A stretch of DNA of 64,000 bases, from NCBI RefSeq assembly GCF_017916275.1, contig NZ_JAFMST010000011.1, positions 92,886 through 156,885 on the forward strand, written 5' to 3'. Every line of letters starts with the position of its first letter. The stretch's first letter is position 1. The translations under genes and the position numbers were made by a program. The notes under the pieces were generated by a model. It was given only the letters and a program-made list of their open reading frames with translations. It searched no databases and had not been told where the DNA came from. Below, in pieces: positions 27,002 through 35,638 of the stretch. Source of the stretch: Rubellimicrobium arenae (GTDB lineage Bacteria; Pseudomonadota; Alphaproteobacteria; Rhodobacterales; Rhodobacteraceae).

Positions 27002-27905
27002 TCTGGCGCCTCGCGGTTCGGCTCGCCTGGATGAACTGGTTGCCGCGCCGGACGGCGGCCGCGGACGCGTCGTAGTCGTGGACGGCAACCAGCGAATAAA
27101 GGACGTCGATGGCAATGAGCTGGCCGAACTTCGAGACCATGCTCTCGTAGTAGAGAGGCTCGTCGCCGGAGGGCTGGTACCCGGCCGGGGTGATCAGCGT
27201 CACGTCGGCCTGCCGTGACAACGGCGAATCCGCGTAGGCCGTGATCGCGACGGTCGGCACGCCCGCCGCCTTGGCCGCGTACAGGGCCGTGACGGTCTGG
27301 TTCGTCCTGCCCGAGTCGCTGATCCCGATGGCGAGGGAGCCGGGGCGCAGCGACCCCGCCAGGAGGATCTGGTTGTTCCGGTCCCGATGAAAGATCGCGG
27401 GCTTGCCGATCCGGGCAAAGCGGAGCAGCGCGTTCTCGGCGGCAAGCGCCGACAGCCCGGCGGCAAAGAAGTAAAGCGTGCTCGCCTGTCCCACGAGGCG
27501 CGCCGCCTGCTCCAGGGCGGCGGGGTCAAGGGTCGAGAGGCAGGCCCGCGCCACGTCGGCGTTGCGGTGGGCGACCTTGGTCAGGATCGTGGAGGCGGTG
27601 TCGGTTCGGCCGATGTTCTCGTAGATCAGCCCCTCGTCCGGCGCTTGTCCGCGCGGCGCGGCGCCGCTTGCGCCTTCTTCCACCATCCGGAGCTGGAACG
27701 CCCGGTAGTTGGGAAGCCCGATCCCGCGCACGAAACGGCTGATCGAAGCTTCGGAGACTCCGCAGGTCGTGGCCAGCTCCCGGATGCTCATGCTGCGCAT
27801 CTCGGCGGGGCGGGCCAGGACTGCGTCGGCGACGACCTGCAGCGTCGGCTTGAGGCCGCCCCTGACGCTTTGGATGTGTTCCAGGATGCCGACTTCGGAT
27901 GCCAT
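26988..27905 (-). CDS. RpiR/MurR-family transcriptional regulator
   Basis: A 305-residue regulator with an N-terminal HTH_6 domain (about 1-78, with SIRELATTCGVSEASISRFV) and a C-terminal SIS sugar-phosphate isomerase domain (about 120-260, with IGISDSGRTNQTVTALYAAK) that senses phosphosugars. It heads the rpiR-dehydrogenase-kinase operon, divergent from the ABC operon at 28104. The phosphosugar made by the neighbouring FGGY kinase is the natural effector candidate. Confidence 0.92.
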   Translation of the reverse strand: MASEVGILEHIQSVRGGLKPTLQVVADAVLARPAEMRSMSIRELATTCGVSEASISRFVRGIGLPNYRAFQLRMVEEGASGAAPRGQAPDEGLIYENIGRTDTASTILTKVAHRNADVARACLSTLDPAALEQAARLVGQASTLYFFAAGLSALAAENALLRFARIGKPAIFHRDRNNQILLAGSLRPGSLAIGISDSGRTNQTVTALYAAKAAGVPTVAITAYADSPLSRQADVTLITPAGYQPSGDEPLYYESMVSKFGQLIAIDVLYSLVAVHDYDASAAAVRRGNQFIQASRTARRQNGTE

Positions 27906-27962
27906 CTCTTCGTTCCAAGGCGCCGCTGTCGGACGCTACCCTGACGTGAAATTAGCCGCCCG

Positions 27963-28013
27963 TGAAAGCCACTTTCAAGATACAAATTTTTGTAGACAGC
28001 CATTTTCAGGCTG
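27963..28013. promoter_or_regulatory. Cluster of three inverted repeats in the rpiR / ABC divergent region
   Basis: Within 51 AT-rich bases lie three inverted repeats: TGAAAG-CCA-CTTTCA (27963-27977), TACAAA-TT-TTTGTA (27981-27994), and CAGCC-N7-GGCTG (27997-28013, whose spacer contains TTTCA again). They sit 58 bases upstream of rpiR and 90 bases before the ABC operon. They are the likely operators for RpiR and overlap where both promoters must be. No clear -35/-10 pair could be fixed. Confidence 0.55.
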
Positions 28014-28103
28014 GTTAACTATTTCCCATCCGGATGCTGAGCCGGGAGGGCCGACGCTCATGGGGCGTGGCAGGTGCCAGCACCGAGACACCGGAGGAGA
28101 ACC

Positions 28104-29114
28104 ATGACCGCATCCATCGCCGCCCCACGCGCGTCCGCTGTCGCAGCCACCCTTGCCATCGCCGCAGCCCTGGCAGGCCCGGCCGTAGCGCAGGACGGGC
28201 GCACCTACATCTACGCGTCGCAACTCCAGGGCCATCCGTACCTGCTCGACAGCCTGCTGGGCATGGACTACGCCCAGGAGAAGTTCGGCGTCACGGTTGA
28301 ACGGCTCGGCCCGCAGGGCTGGGACCCCGTCGCCGGCGCCGAGGCGGTGGAGCAGGCGATCGCCCGCAAGCCCGACGGCATCATCACGACCCTGTGGGAG
28401 CCGGGCGCCGTGCCGGGTATCCGGCGGGCGATGGAGCAGGGCATCCCCGTCGTCGTGATCGAGGCGGTGACGCCCGACAACGGTGGCGCGCTGACCTTCA
28501 TCGGCCTGGACAACTACCAGGCCGGCGTCGACACCGCCAAGGAGCTGATCGCCCGTGGCGGCAATTCCGGCACCTATGTCGCGTCCGGCAACTGGGGCGC
28601 GTCCAACACCGACGCCAAGTTCCAGGGCATGGTCGACTACCTCGAAGCCAACTCCGAATGGGAGCTCGCCGGGCGGATCGACGACAAGGCCACGACCTCG
28701 GCGGCGATCGACGCGGCCAAGACGATGTTCAACACCTACCCGGACATCACGGCGGTGGTCGGGCTCGACAGCTCGTCCGGCACGGGGATCTGCCTCGCCG
28801 CCGAGGAGCTCGAGATGGACATCGAGGATCTGACCGTCATCGTCCACGACCGCGAGGACCCGGTCCTCGAATGCATCGCGGACGGGGTGATCGACGCGTC
28901 CATCATCAACAAGACGGCGCTCCAGGCCTTCCTCGCGGTGCAGATGCTCGAAGCCTACAACGATGCGGCCACCGGCCTCGCCACGGTGCCGATCTCGGCG
29001 GACAACGCCGCGGCGGGCGTCAATCCGTTCCCGCAGGCCATCTACATGGGCACCGAGGTGATCGACGCCGAGAACGTCGACCAGTTCGAACGCCAGGCCC
29101 TGCCGCAGTTCTGA
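28104..29114 (+). CDS. Sugar ABC transporter binding protein (ribose/xylose type, PBP1)
   Basis: A 336-residue periplasmic receptor with a signal peptide of about 30 residues (ending AVAQ-D), then a type-1 periplasmic binding fold: YIYASQLQGHPYLLDSL, ARKPDGIITTLWEPGAV and VVGLDSSSGTGICLAAEEL. The start is ATG 28104 with GGAGGAG six bases before; a longer frame from 28074 lacks this. First gene of a CUT2-type import operon running to about 33636. Confidence 0.92.
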   Translation: MTASIAAPRASAVAATLAIAAALAGPAVAQDGRTYIYASQLQGHPYLLDSLLGMDYAQEKFGVTVERLGPQGWDPVAGAEAVEQAIARKPDGIITTLWEPGAVPGIRRAMEQGIPVVVIEAVTPDNGGALTFIGLDNYQAGVDTAKELIARGGNSGTYVASGNWGASNTDAKFQGMVDYLEANSEWELAGRIDDKATTSAAIDAAKTMFNTYPDITAVVGLDSSSGTGICLAAEELEMDIEDLTVIVHDREDPVLECIADGVIDASIINKTALQAFLAVQMLEAYNDAATGLATVPISADNAAAGVNPFPQAIYMGTEVIDAENVDQFERQALPQF

Positions 29115-29172
29115 CCGTCAGGCCCGCCCGGAGCGCAAAGGCTCCGGGCGGACGCTCGCAAGGGAGGATGCG

Positions 29173-30696
29173 ATGACGATTGCCGAACCCGTCCGCGTCG
29201 AGGGCGCCAGGCCCGCCGGGACGATCCTTGAACTCCGGGGCGTGTCCAAGTCCTACGGGGCCGTCCGCGCGCTCCGCGACGTGTCCTTCCGCGTCGCCCG
29301 GGGCGAGGTGCACGCCATCCTGGGCGAGAACGGGGCCGGCAAGAGCACCACGCTCAAGATCATCAACGGCGAGATCGAACCCGACGAAGGCGAGATCCTC
29401 CTGGCCGGAGCCGCGACCCGCGCCCGCGACCGCAAGTCCGGCGACATCGCGATGGTTCACCAGGAACTCGCCGTCTTTCCCAACATGTCGGTGGCCGAGA
29501 ACATCTTCGTCGGCCGAATGCCGCGCCGGGGCGGGCGGATCGACTTCCCCCGGCTGCACGCGCGGGCGGCCGAGCTCCTGCGGCTCTTCGGCCTCCAGAT
29601 CGACACGCGCGAGATCCTGGGCAGCCTCACGCCCGGGCAGCAGCAGATCGTCGAGATCCTGCGCGCCGTCGAAAGCGACGCGAGCCTCCTCATCCTGGAC
29701 GAGCCGACCTCCGGCCTCAACAACCACGAGGCGGAGACGCTGCTGTCCCTGATCCAGCGGCTGCGCGACGGCGGGCACACGATCCTTTACGTCTCGCACC
29801 GGCTCCAAGAGGTGCTGGAGATCGCCGACCACGTGACCGTCCTGCGGGACGGCCAGTTCGTGGAAACCCTCCGGAACGAGGGGATCGGCGAGGATGACCT
29901 GATCCGCCGCATGGTGGGCCGCGACCTCGGCCCGGTCAGCGCCCCCGACACGGCGGCCCTGGCCGACGCCCCCGTAGCCTTTGCCGTTAGGGGGCTGTCG
30001 ATGGCGGGACAGTTCCAGGACATGCAGATCGAGGTCCGAAAGGGCGAGATCGTCGGGGTCTTCGGGCTGGAAGGTTCGGGTGCCGAGCAGTTCTCCCAGT
30101 CCCTGTTCGGGATCGTGCCGCCGACCTCGGGGCGCATGGAGCTGGACGGCCGCCCTGTGCGCGACATCAGCCCCTCGGCGCTGATGCGCGCCGGCATGGC
30201 CTACCTGAACGGCAACCGCAAGGAAGCGGGGCTCTACATGGAGCGGTCCATCGCCGACAACGTATCCGCCCCCATCCTGGACCGCCTGTCGCGCTGGGGC
30301 ATGGTGGACCGCCGGCAGGTCCTCGACCGCGCCCGCGAGGACATCCGCCGCTTCGCCGTCCGCGTGCCCGGTCCCGAGGGCCTGCCCAAGCAGCTTTCGG
30401 GCGGCAACCAGCAGAAGGTGATGGTCTCGGCTTGCCTCGCCAACGATCCGCGCGTGATCATCCTCAACGAACCCACCCGGGGCGTGGACGTGGGCGCCAA
30501 GGCCGAGGTGCACGACGCCGCGCGGGCCGAGGCCGCCCAGGGCAAGGCCGTTCTCGTGTTCTCCTCGGACTTGCCCGAGCTCCTGCGGCTCGCGCACCGA
30601 ATCGTCGTCATGCGATCGCGCCGCCTCGCGGGCGAGGTGGCAGGCCAGGCAATGACCGAAGAGGCGGTGATGGCGCTGGCCGCCGGAACCCGCTGA
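29173..30696 (+). CDS. Sugar ABC transporter double ATPase (RbsA/XylG type)
   Basis: A 507-residue protein with two nucleotide-binding domains. The first has Walker A GENGAGKST (about 52), the signature LTPGQQQIVEIL and Walker B LLILDEPTSGLN. The second has a degenerate Walker A (GLEGSGAEQFSQS), as is normal in this family, the signature LSGGNQQKV, and IILNEPTRGVDVG, where Asn replaces the usual Walker B Asp. AGGGAGGATG lies before ATG 29173. It powers the two permeases that follow. Confidence 0.93.
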   Translation: MTIAEPVRVEGARPAGTILELRGVSKSYGAVRALRDVSFRVARGEVHAILGENGAGKSTTLKIINGEIEPDEGEILLAGAATRARDRKSGDIAMVHQELAVFPNMSVAENIFVGRMPRRGGRIDFPRLHARAAELLRLFGLQIDTREILGSLTPGQQQIVEILRAVESDASLLILDEPTSGLNNHEAETLLSLIQRLRDGGHTILYVSHRLQEVLEIADHVTVLRDGQFVETLRNEGIGEDDLIRRMVGRDLGPVSAPDTAALADAPVAFAVRGLSMAGQFQDMQIEVRKGEIVGVFGLEGSGAEQFSQSLFGIVPPTSGRMELDGRPVRDISPSALMRAGMAYLNGNRKEAGLYMERSIADNVSAPILDRLSRWGMVDRRQVLDRAREDIRRFAVRVPGPEGLPKQLSGGNQQKVMVSACLANDPRVIILNEPTRGVDVGAKAEVHDAARAEAAQGKAVLVFSSDLPELLRLAHRIVVMRSRRLAGEVAGQAMTEEAVMALAAGTR

Positions 30697-30710
30697 GGAG
30701 GGATGGACAG

Positions 30711-31700
30711 ATGATGAGCCAGCAGCTCGAACAGATCACCCCGGTCCGCAGGTTCCGCTTCGGCGGCGCGCGGGGCTTCGGCTCGAACGTCCTGCCGCTC
30801 GCGCTGGTCACGGCCGCCGTGGCCGTGTTCCTGGCCGCCACGCAGCCCAACTTCGCCACGGCGTCCAACCTCAACTCGGTCCTCTTTGGCGTGTCCATCG
30901 AGTTCCTGGCGATCATCGGCTTCACCTATGTCATGGTGATGCGCGAGATCGACCTGTCGGTGGGATCGGTCTTCGCCCTGACGGGGATGCTCACGGGGAC
31001 GCTCCTCGTCGCAGACTGGCCGTTCTGGCCGGCCGCGCTGGTGGCGCTCGGGGTGGCGGCGCTGATCGGGTTCATCAACGGCTTCCTCGTGGTCCGCTTC
31101 AACATCAACTCCCTGATGCTGACGATCGGGACGATGCTGCTGGTCCGGGGGCTCGCCAACGTGCTGGCCAACAGCCTGGGCGGGCAGACCTACCCGCGCG
31201 CCTTCCGGCAGTTCGCCCGGACCGACCTGTTCGACATCCGCATCACGATCGTCGTCATGGTCGTCGCCGTGCTGGCCGCCTGGGTGTTCCAGCGCCAGTC
31301 CGCGCTGTTCCGGAAGATGTGCTTCATCGGCGAGAACGTCCGCTCGGCCGTCCTGCACGGCATCCGGGTCGGCCGCATCAAGATCCTGGCCTTCGTGCTC
31401 AGCTCGGTGACGGCGGGCATCGCGGGCATCTTCACCGCCTCGCGGATCACCCATGCCGACACGCAGATGGGCATGGGGCTCGAGTTCGTCATGGTCACCG
31501 CGGCGATCATCGGCGGCGCCAGCCTTTATGGCGGGCGGGGCGACCTGCGCGGCTCCGCGCTCGGGCTGCTGCTTCTGGCCCTGGTGCTGAACGGGATGAT
31601 CATGTTCGACATCGAGCCGGTCTTCCAGCAGTTCGTCATCGGTGCGCTCCTGATCGCGACCGTCGCCTTCGACACCGTCCTCAACCGCCGCGCCAAGTGA
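30711..31700 (+). CDS. Sugar ABC transporter permease (RbsC type) 1
   Basis: A 329-residue membrane protein with eight to ten hydrophobic segments and the RbsC-type motif MREIDLSVGSVFALTGML near residue 80. The GGASLYGGRGDLRGSALG segment near the end is also typical. ATG 30711 follows the ATPase stop by 14 bases with GAGGAGGG as ribosome binding site. It pairs with the next permease as a heterodimer. Confidence 0.92.
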   Translation: MMSQQLEQITPVRRFRFGGARGFGSNVLPLALVTAAVAVFLAATQPNFATASNLNSVLFGVSIEFLAIIGFTYVMVMREIDLSVGSVFALTGMLTGTLLVADWPFWPAALVALGVAALIGFINGFLVVRFNINSLMLTIGTMLLVRGLANVLANSLGGQTYPRAFRQFARTDLFDIRITIVVMVVAVLAAWVFQRQSALFRKMCFIGENVRSAVLHGIRVGRIKILAFVLSSVTAGIAGIFTASRITHADTQMGMGLEFVMVTAAIIGGASLYGGRGDLRGSALGLLLLALVLNGMIMFDIEPVFQQFVIGALLIATVAFDTVLNRRAK

Positions 31701-31707
31701 GGCCGAG

Positions 31708-32733
31708 ATGACCGACACGATCCGCAAGACTTCGTTCCTCCGCTCCGCCCGGCTCGAACAGGAAAGCCTCACCTTCGGCGTGGTCCTCCTTCTGGCCGTG
31801 GCGCTGTCGGTGGTGTCCCCGGCGTTTCTCGACGGCAACAACCTCGCCTCGCTCCAGACCGCGCTGGCGCCGAACCTCATCGTCGCGCTGGGGATGATGA
31901 CGCTGTTCATGATCGGGCGGTTCGACCTGTCGGTCGGCGCGGTCATGGGGATCTCCGGCATCGCCTCGGCCATGGCGCTGGAGGCCGGGATGCCCGTTCC
32001 GGTCGCCTTCCTGGCCGGGATCGCGACGGGGCTCCTGATCGGGGCCTTCAACGGGCTGATGGTGGCGCGGCTCGGGATCAACCACCTCATCGTGACGCTG
32101 GGCGTGCTCTACATGACCCGCGGCGTGATCGAGGTCGTGATGTCAGGGGAAAAGCTCGCGGGCTTCACGAGCTTCCCGCCGGCTTTCAACCTTCTGGGCC
32201 AATGGGAGGTCGGCGGCCTGTCGGGCCTGTTCCTCTTCGCGCTCCTGCTCTGCATCGGGTTCGAGGCGTTCCTGCGGTTGACCTTCCGGGGCCGCTCGCT
32301 GCTGTTCCTGGGCGGCAACCCGCAGGCCGCCGAGGCGACCGGGATCCGCCGCCGCTCGACCGAGTTCTGGTGCTTCGTGCTGTCGGGCGGACTCGCGGCC
32401 CTGGCCGGGGTGCTGATGACCGCGCGGGTCGGCATGGCCAACCGCTACATGGGCGAGGGGCTGGAGATGCAGATCTTCATCGCCTGCCTGATCGGCGGCG
32501 GCTCGATCGCGGGTGGCAAGGGAAGCTACGCCGGGGCGCTGGCCGGGGTGCTGTTCGTGACGCTGCTCACCAACGCGTTCAACCTCCTGTCCGTCCCGTC
32601 CGAATGGCAGGCCGTGGTGATCGGCGCGGTCCTCGTCCTCGTGGTGGTGGTCGACGGCATCATGGTGCTCCGCAAGTCCGGCCGCCCCTGGAGCAGCATC
32701 CTGGGTCCGTTCCCGAACAGGCTGTCGGCCTGA
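31708..32733 (+). CDS. Sugar ABC transporter permease (RbsC type) 2
   Basis: A 341-residue membrane protein. The family motif GRFDLSVGAVMGISGIASA is near residue 70 and GGGSIAGGKGSYAGALAG near 265. Seven bases separate it from the first permease. Two different permeases, rather than one forming a homodimer, are present in many alphaproteobacterial CUT2 systems. Confidence 0.92.
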   Translation: MTDTIRKTSFLRSARLEQESLTFGVVLLLAVALSVVSPAFLDGNNLASLQTALAPNLIVALGMMTLFMIGRFDLSVGAVMGISGIASAMALEAGMPVPVAFLAGIATGLLIGAFNGLMVARLGINHLIVTLGVLYMTRGVIEVVMSGEKLAGFTSFPPAFNLLGQWEVGGLSGLFLFALLLCIGFEAFLRLTFRGRSLLFLGGNPQAAEATGIRRRSTEFWCFVLSGGLAALAGVLMTARVGMANRYMGEGLEMQIFIACLIGGGSIAGGKGSYAGALAGVLFVTLLTNAFNLLSVPSEWQAVVIGAVLVLVVVVDGIMVLRKSGRPWSSILGPFPNRLSA

Positions 32734-32838
32734 GTCCACGGCCCGGCGTCCCCGGGGGCGGGCCGTCGTGGCCGCCCAAGGGAACCACTTCCCCGCATCC
32801 GGCCTTGGAGGGCGACCCCCTTGGCTTCGGAGCGTGAC

Positions 32839-33636
32839 ATGCCTGACGACGACACCCGGCCTTTGGCCGTGATCACCGGCGGCTCGAATGGGATCGGCCT
32901 GTCGCTGGCCCGCCAGTTCGCCGAGAACGGCTACGACCTCGTGCTGGCGGCCGAGGATCCGCAGCACCTGCGCGAGGCCGCCGAAGCTCTCGCGCCGACC
33001 GGGGCCAAGGTGGACACCCACGCCAGCGACCTCGCGACCGAATCCGGCGTGGACCAGCTTTACGGCAGCCTGCGGGGCCGGACGGTCGATACCCTGTGCG
33101 TCAACGCCGGGGTCGGTCTGGGCGGCGCCTTCGCCGACACGGACCTCCAGCGCGAGCTGCGGATGATCGACCTCAACGTCCGGGGCGCGGTCCAGCTCAC
33201 CAAGCTTGTGCTCCGGGACATGATCTCCCGCGACCAGGGCCGGATCCTGCTCACGTCCTCGATCGCGGCGACGATGCCGGATCCGTTCGAGGCGGTCTAC
33301 GGCGGCACCAAGGTCTTCCTGCGCTGGTTCGGCGAGGCGCTGCGGAACGAGCTCAAGGACACGGGCATCGCCGTCACGGTGCTGATGCCCGGCGTCACCG
33401 ACACCGACTTCTTCCACCGCGCCGACATGGACGATACCCGCGCGGGCGCGTCGCAAGGCAAGGACGATCCCGACGTCGTGGCCAAGGCCGCGTTCGAGGC
33501 GCTGATGGCCGACCGGCACAAGGTCGTCCCCACGCTCAAGAACAAGGTCATGGCCGGGATTGCGGACGTCACCCCGGCGCCGTTGGCGGCGCAGATCCAC
33601 CGCGGCCTCTCCGAGCCCGGATCCGGCAAGACATGA
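32839..33636 (+). CDS. Short-chain dehydrogenase/reductase
   Basis: A 265-residue SDR with the NAD(P) motif VITGGSNGIGLSLAR at residue 14, a CVNAGVG segment, and the catalytic Ser and Tyr-x-x-x-Lys in SSIAATMPDP and VYGGTK. The start is ATG 32839 with GGAG upstream; TTG 32821 is possible but weaker. It follows the second permease by about 105 bases and is probably in the ABC operon, giving the module a second oxidoreductase next to the MDR enzyme. Substrate unknown. Confidence 0.85.
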   Translation: MPDDDTRPLAVITGGSNGIGLSLARQFAENGYDLVLAAEDPQHLREAAEALAPTGAKVDTHASDLATESGVDQLYGSLRGRTVDTLCVNAGVGLGGAFADTDLQRELRMIDLNVRGAVQLTKLVLRDMISRDQGRILLTSSIAATMPDPFEAVYGGTKVFLRWFGEALRNELKDTGIAVTVLMPGVTDTDFFHRADMDDTRAGASQGKDDPDVVAKAAFEALMADRHKVVPTLKNKVMAGIADVTPAPLAAQIHRGLSEPGSGKT

Positions 33637-33738
33637 CGTGACCGGCCGCCTCGTCCCGGGGGATGGGTCGGCTCGGGCGTCCTCGGGTGTCAGAACCCAC
33701 CCCATTCGGATGGGTGCGTATTCAGGGCTGTCCGGCGG

Positions 33739-34998
33739 TCACCCGACCCGCCCGCGACGGCCATGCTCCAGGAAAAAGCGCACCATCTCGCGGCTGGCGT
33801 CCGGGCCGCGCGGATCGGTGTAGGAGCCCGACGCGCTGCCGCCCGACCACGCGTGCCCGCCCCCGTGCAGGACCCATTGCTCGGAGAGGACCCGGTCGGC
33901 CCGGTCGAACTGGATGGTGCGGGTGAAGGTCATGCCCCCCTCGGACCGCCCGTCCCGAACCTCGGTGCGCTGCCCGGCCCCGACCTGAGCGACGACATGA
34001 TCGCCGTTGGTCGGATGGACGGTCGTATCCCGGTCCCCGTGGAAGACAATCGTAGGCGGTCCGTCCTTCGGGGCCCCGCTCGTGCGGGCGGCCGGTGCGC
34101 CCTGCCGCATTGCGGAAAAGGCCGAAGCCATGTCCCGCGCCGCGCCGCAGGCCAGGCCGGAATGCACGCCGACCGCGGCGTAAAGATCCGGATAGGCGGC
34201 TCCCATGACCGCTGCGGCGGCCCCCCCGGCCGACAGTCCCGCGATGTAGACCCGTGAGGGATCGACGTCGTGGTCGCGCAGGACGGTCCGCGTGATCCCC
34301 GCGAGGAGGGACGGCTCCCCCCGGTCGCGCTGCTGATCGGCGGCGTTGAACCAGTTCCAGCATTTCGACACGTTCGCCGACTGCGTCTGCCCCGGATAGG
34401 CGACAAGGAATCCGAACTCCTCGGCCAGTTCGTTCATGCGTGTCCCGGCCGCGAAGTCGTCGGGCGACTGGGTGCAGCCATGAAGCATGACGATCAGGGG
34501 GCGGGCGTTCCCGCCCGGGGCCGCCGGGACGTATAGCTTGTAGGGACGGGTTCCCGCCTCGTTGGTGTAAAGGTGCTCCTCGAAGCTCGCCCCGGGTGGC
34601 ACCCCGACGGCGGCGCTGCGCGAGCCTGCGGCAAAGCGGTTGCCCAAGCTTGACCGCAGAACCTGTTCCAGATCCGCGGCGCGCAGCGAGGGGCCGGGCT
34701 GGTCCCGGCCGGGGCCGCGGCCGTCCCGCCCCCCGGGCGAGGCTGCCGCCTTCGCGGTGGCTTCGCGGCGACCGTCCGGCTGCGTCCAGACCCCGTCCGA
34801 GCCCTGGGCCGGAGGAACCAGGTCGATGACCTCCTTCGGCGCACGTCGCGCGCTGCCATCTGCCTTGGCCCGTGGCGCCCCCGTGGACGGCCCCGCGCCC
34901 GGTTGCAGGCCGCGCAGCAAGGCCATGGCCTCGTCCAGCCGTCCCTCCCGCGTGAGGCGCGTGGCCTCGGCCATGTCGATCTGCTTGAACGGATTCAT
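33739..34998 (-). CDS. PHB-depolymerase-family (LpqC-type) esterase
   Basis: A 419-residue alpha/beta hydrolase. The first 50 residues are a short helical segment (AEATRLTREGRLDEAMALL), followed by a Pro/Ala/Gly-rich linker and then the esterase domain from about 145. The nucleophile Ser lies in IAGLSAGGAA, the Asp in HGDRDTTVHP, and the His in HGGGHAWSGG. Without a signal peptide it is likely intracellular, acting on polyester or another acyl ester. The start is ATG 34998; the in-frame ATG at 35061 has no supporting signal. It lies downstream of the RHH regulator on the same strand. Confidence 0.85.
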   Translation of the reverse strand: MNPFKQIDMAEATRLTREGRLDEAMALLRGLQPGAGPSTGAPRAKADGSARRAPKEVIDLVPPAQGSDGVWTQPDGRREATAKAAASPGGRDGRGPGRDQPGPSLRAADLEQVLRSSLGNRFAAGSRSAAVGVPPGASFEEHLYTNEAGTRPYKLYVPAAPGGNARPLIVMLHGCTQSPDDFAAGTRMNELAEEFGFLVAYPGQTQSANVSKCWNWFNAADQQRDRGEPSLLAGITRTVLRDHDVDPSRVYIAGLSAGGAAAAVMGAAYPDLYAAVGVHSGLACGAARDMASAFSAMRQGAPAARTSGAPKDGPPTIVFHGDRDTTVHPTNGDHVVAQVGAGQRTEVRDGRSEGGMTFTRTIQFDRADRVLSEQWVLHGGGHAWSGGSASGSYTDPRGPDASREMVRFFLEHGRRGRVG

Positions 34999-35094
34999 CG
35001 CGGTTCCTTTGTGCGCCCGCAGGACGGGGGGATCGGCCGGCCCATGCCGGGCGGCCATCATGGGACTTGGATCGGCCGCCCTGACCTGGGCGGG

Positions 35095-35514
35095 TCAGCC
35101 GATGCGGTCGGCCAGGGCGTCCTTGACCGGGGCAGGGGCCGACAGGGCACCCAGCACGTTGATGTGCGCGATCGTCTCGCGCGCCAGTTCGGGCGGCACG
35201 TCCGAGGCGATCACGGCCAGGCCCAGCACCTGGATGTGAAGCATCTCGCCCGCCGCCTTGACCTTCTCCAGATCGGCTCGGGTGTAGTGCCGGAGCCCGA
35301 GATCGAGCTGATGCCGGGCCACCGACTGCTTCACCGCCTCGTTCTGGCGATCGAGCTGGTTCCGGATCGCCGTCCGGATGAAGTCCGTGCGGTTGGAGTA
35401 GAATCCCTCGCGCACCAGCAGGTCGATCTGGCCCAGATCGACATAGCCGAGGTTGATCGTGATCTTCTCGCTTTCCGGAATCTTGGGAGCGAGTTGGTGA
35501 ACCTTCGCCGGCAT
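35095..35514 (-). CDS. Ribbon-helix-helix (CopG-type) transcriptional regulator
   Basis: A 139-residue protein. An N-terminal ribbon-helix-helix motif (about residues 15-55: KITINLGYVDLGQIDLLV followed by SNRTDFIRTAIRNQLD) is followed by about 80 residues without recognised domain. The start ATG 35514 gives the correct RHH register; ATG 35571 would read through a palindromic site. It lies 96 bases upstream of the esterase gene and probably controls it and itself through the palindrome at 35528-35543. Longer than classical antitoxins; no toxin gene is beside it. Confidence 0.8.
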   Translation of the reverse strand: MPAKVHQLAPKIPESEKITINLGYVDLGQIDLLVREGFYSNRTDFIRTAIRNQLDRQNEAVKQSVARHQLDLGLRHYTRADLEKVKAAGEMLHIQVLGLAVIASDVPPELARETIAHINVLGALSAPAPVKDALADRIG

Positions 35515-35527
35515 GTCCGCGCCTCTG

Positions 35528-35543
35528 CCATCCACGTGGATGG
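35528..35543. promoter_or_regulatory. Perfect 16-bp palindrome before the RHH regulator gene: probable operator
   Basis: CCATCCACGTGGATGG is a perfect 16-bp palindrome. It is 13 bases upstream of the regulator start and overlaps a plausible -10 (TATACC, read on the minus strand, adjacent at 35542-35547). Two further GGATGG half-sites lie beside it (about 35548-35557). RHH dimers bind short palindromes cooperatively, so autoregulation is likely. Confidence 0.6.
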
Positions 35544-35638
35544 TATATGGATGGATGCGGCGTCCGTGCAAGGGAGACGCGGCCCTGTTCTGCCCATTGC
35601 CGCCACGGCAGTCCCGACCCTGCCTTCGCGGCCAGGCG

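Noticed and set aside
35095..35514. The RHH protein as antitoxin of a toxin-antitoxin pair
   Set aside because: No small toxin-like gene lies next to it; the neighbour is an esterase, and the protein is longer than typical antitoxins.
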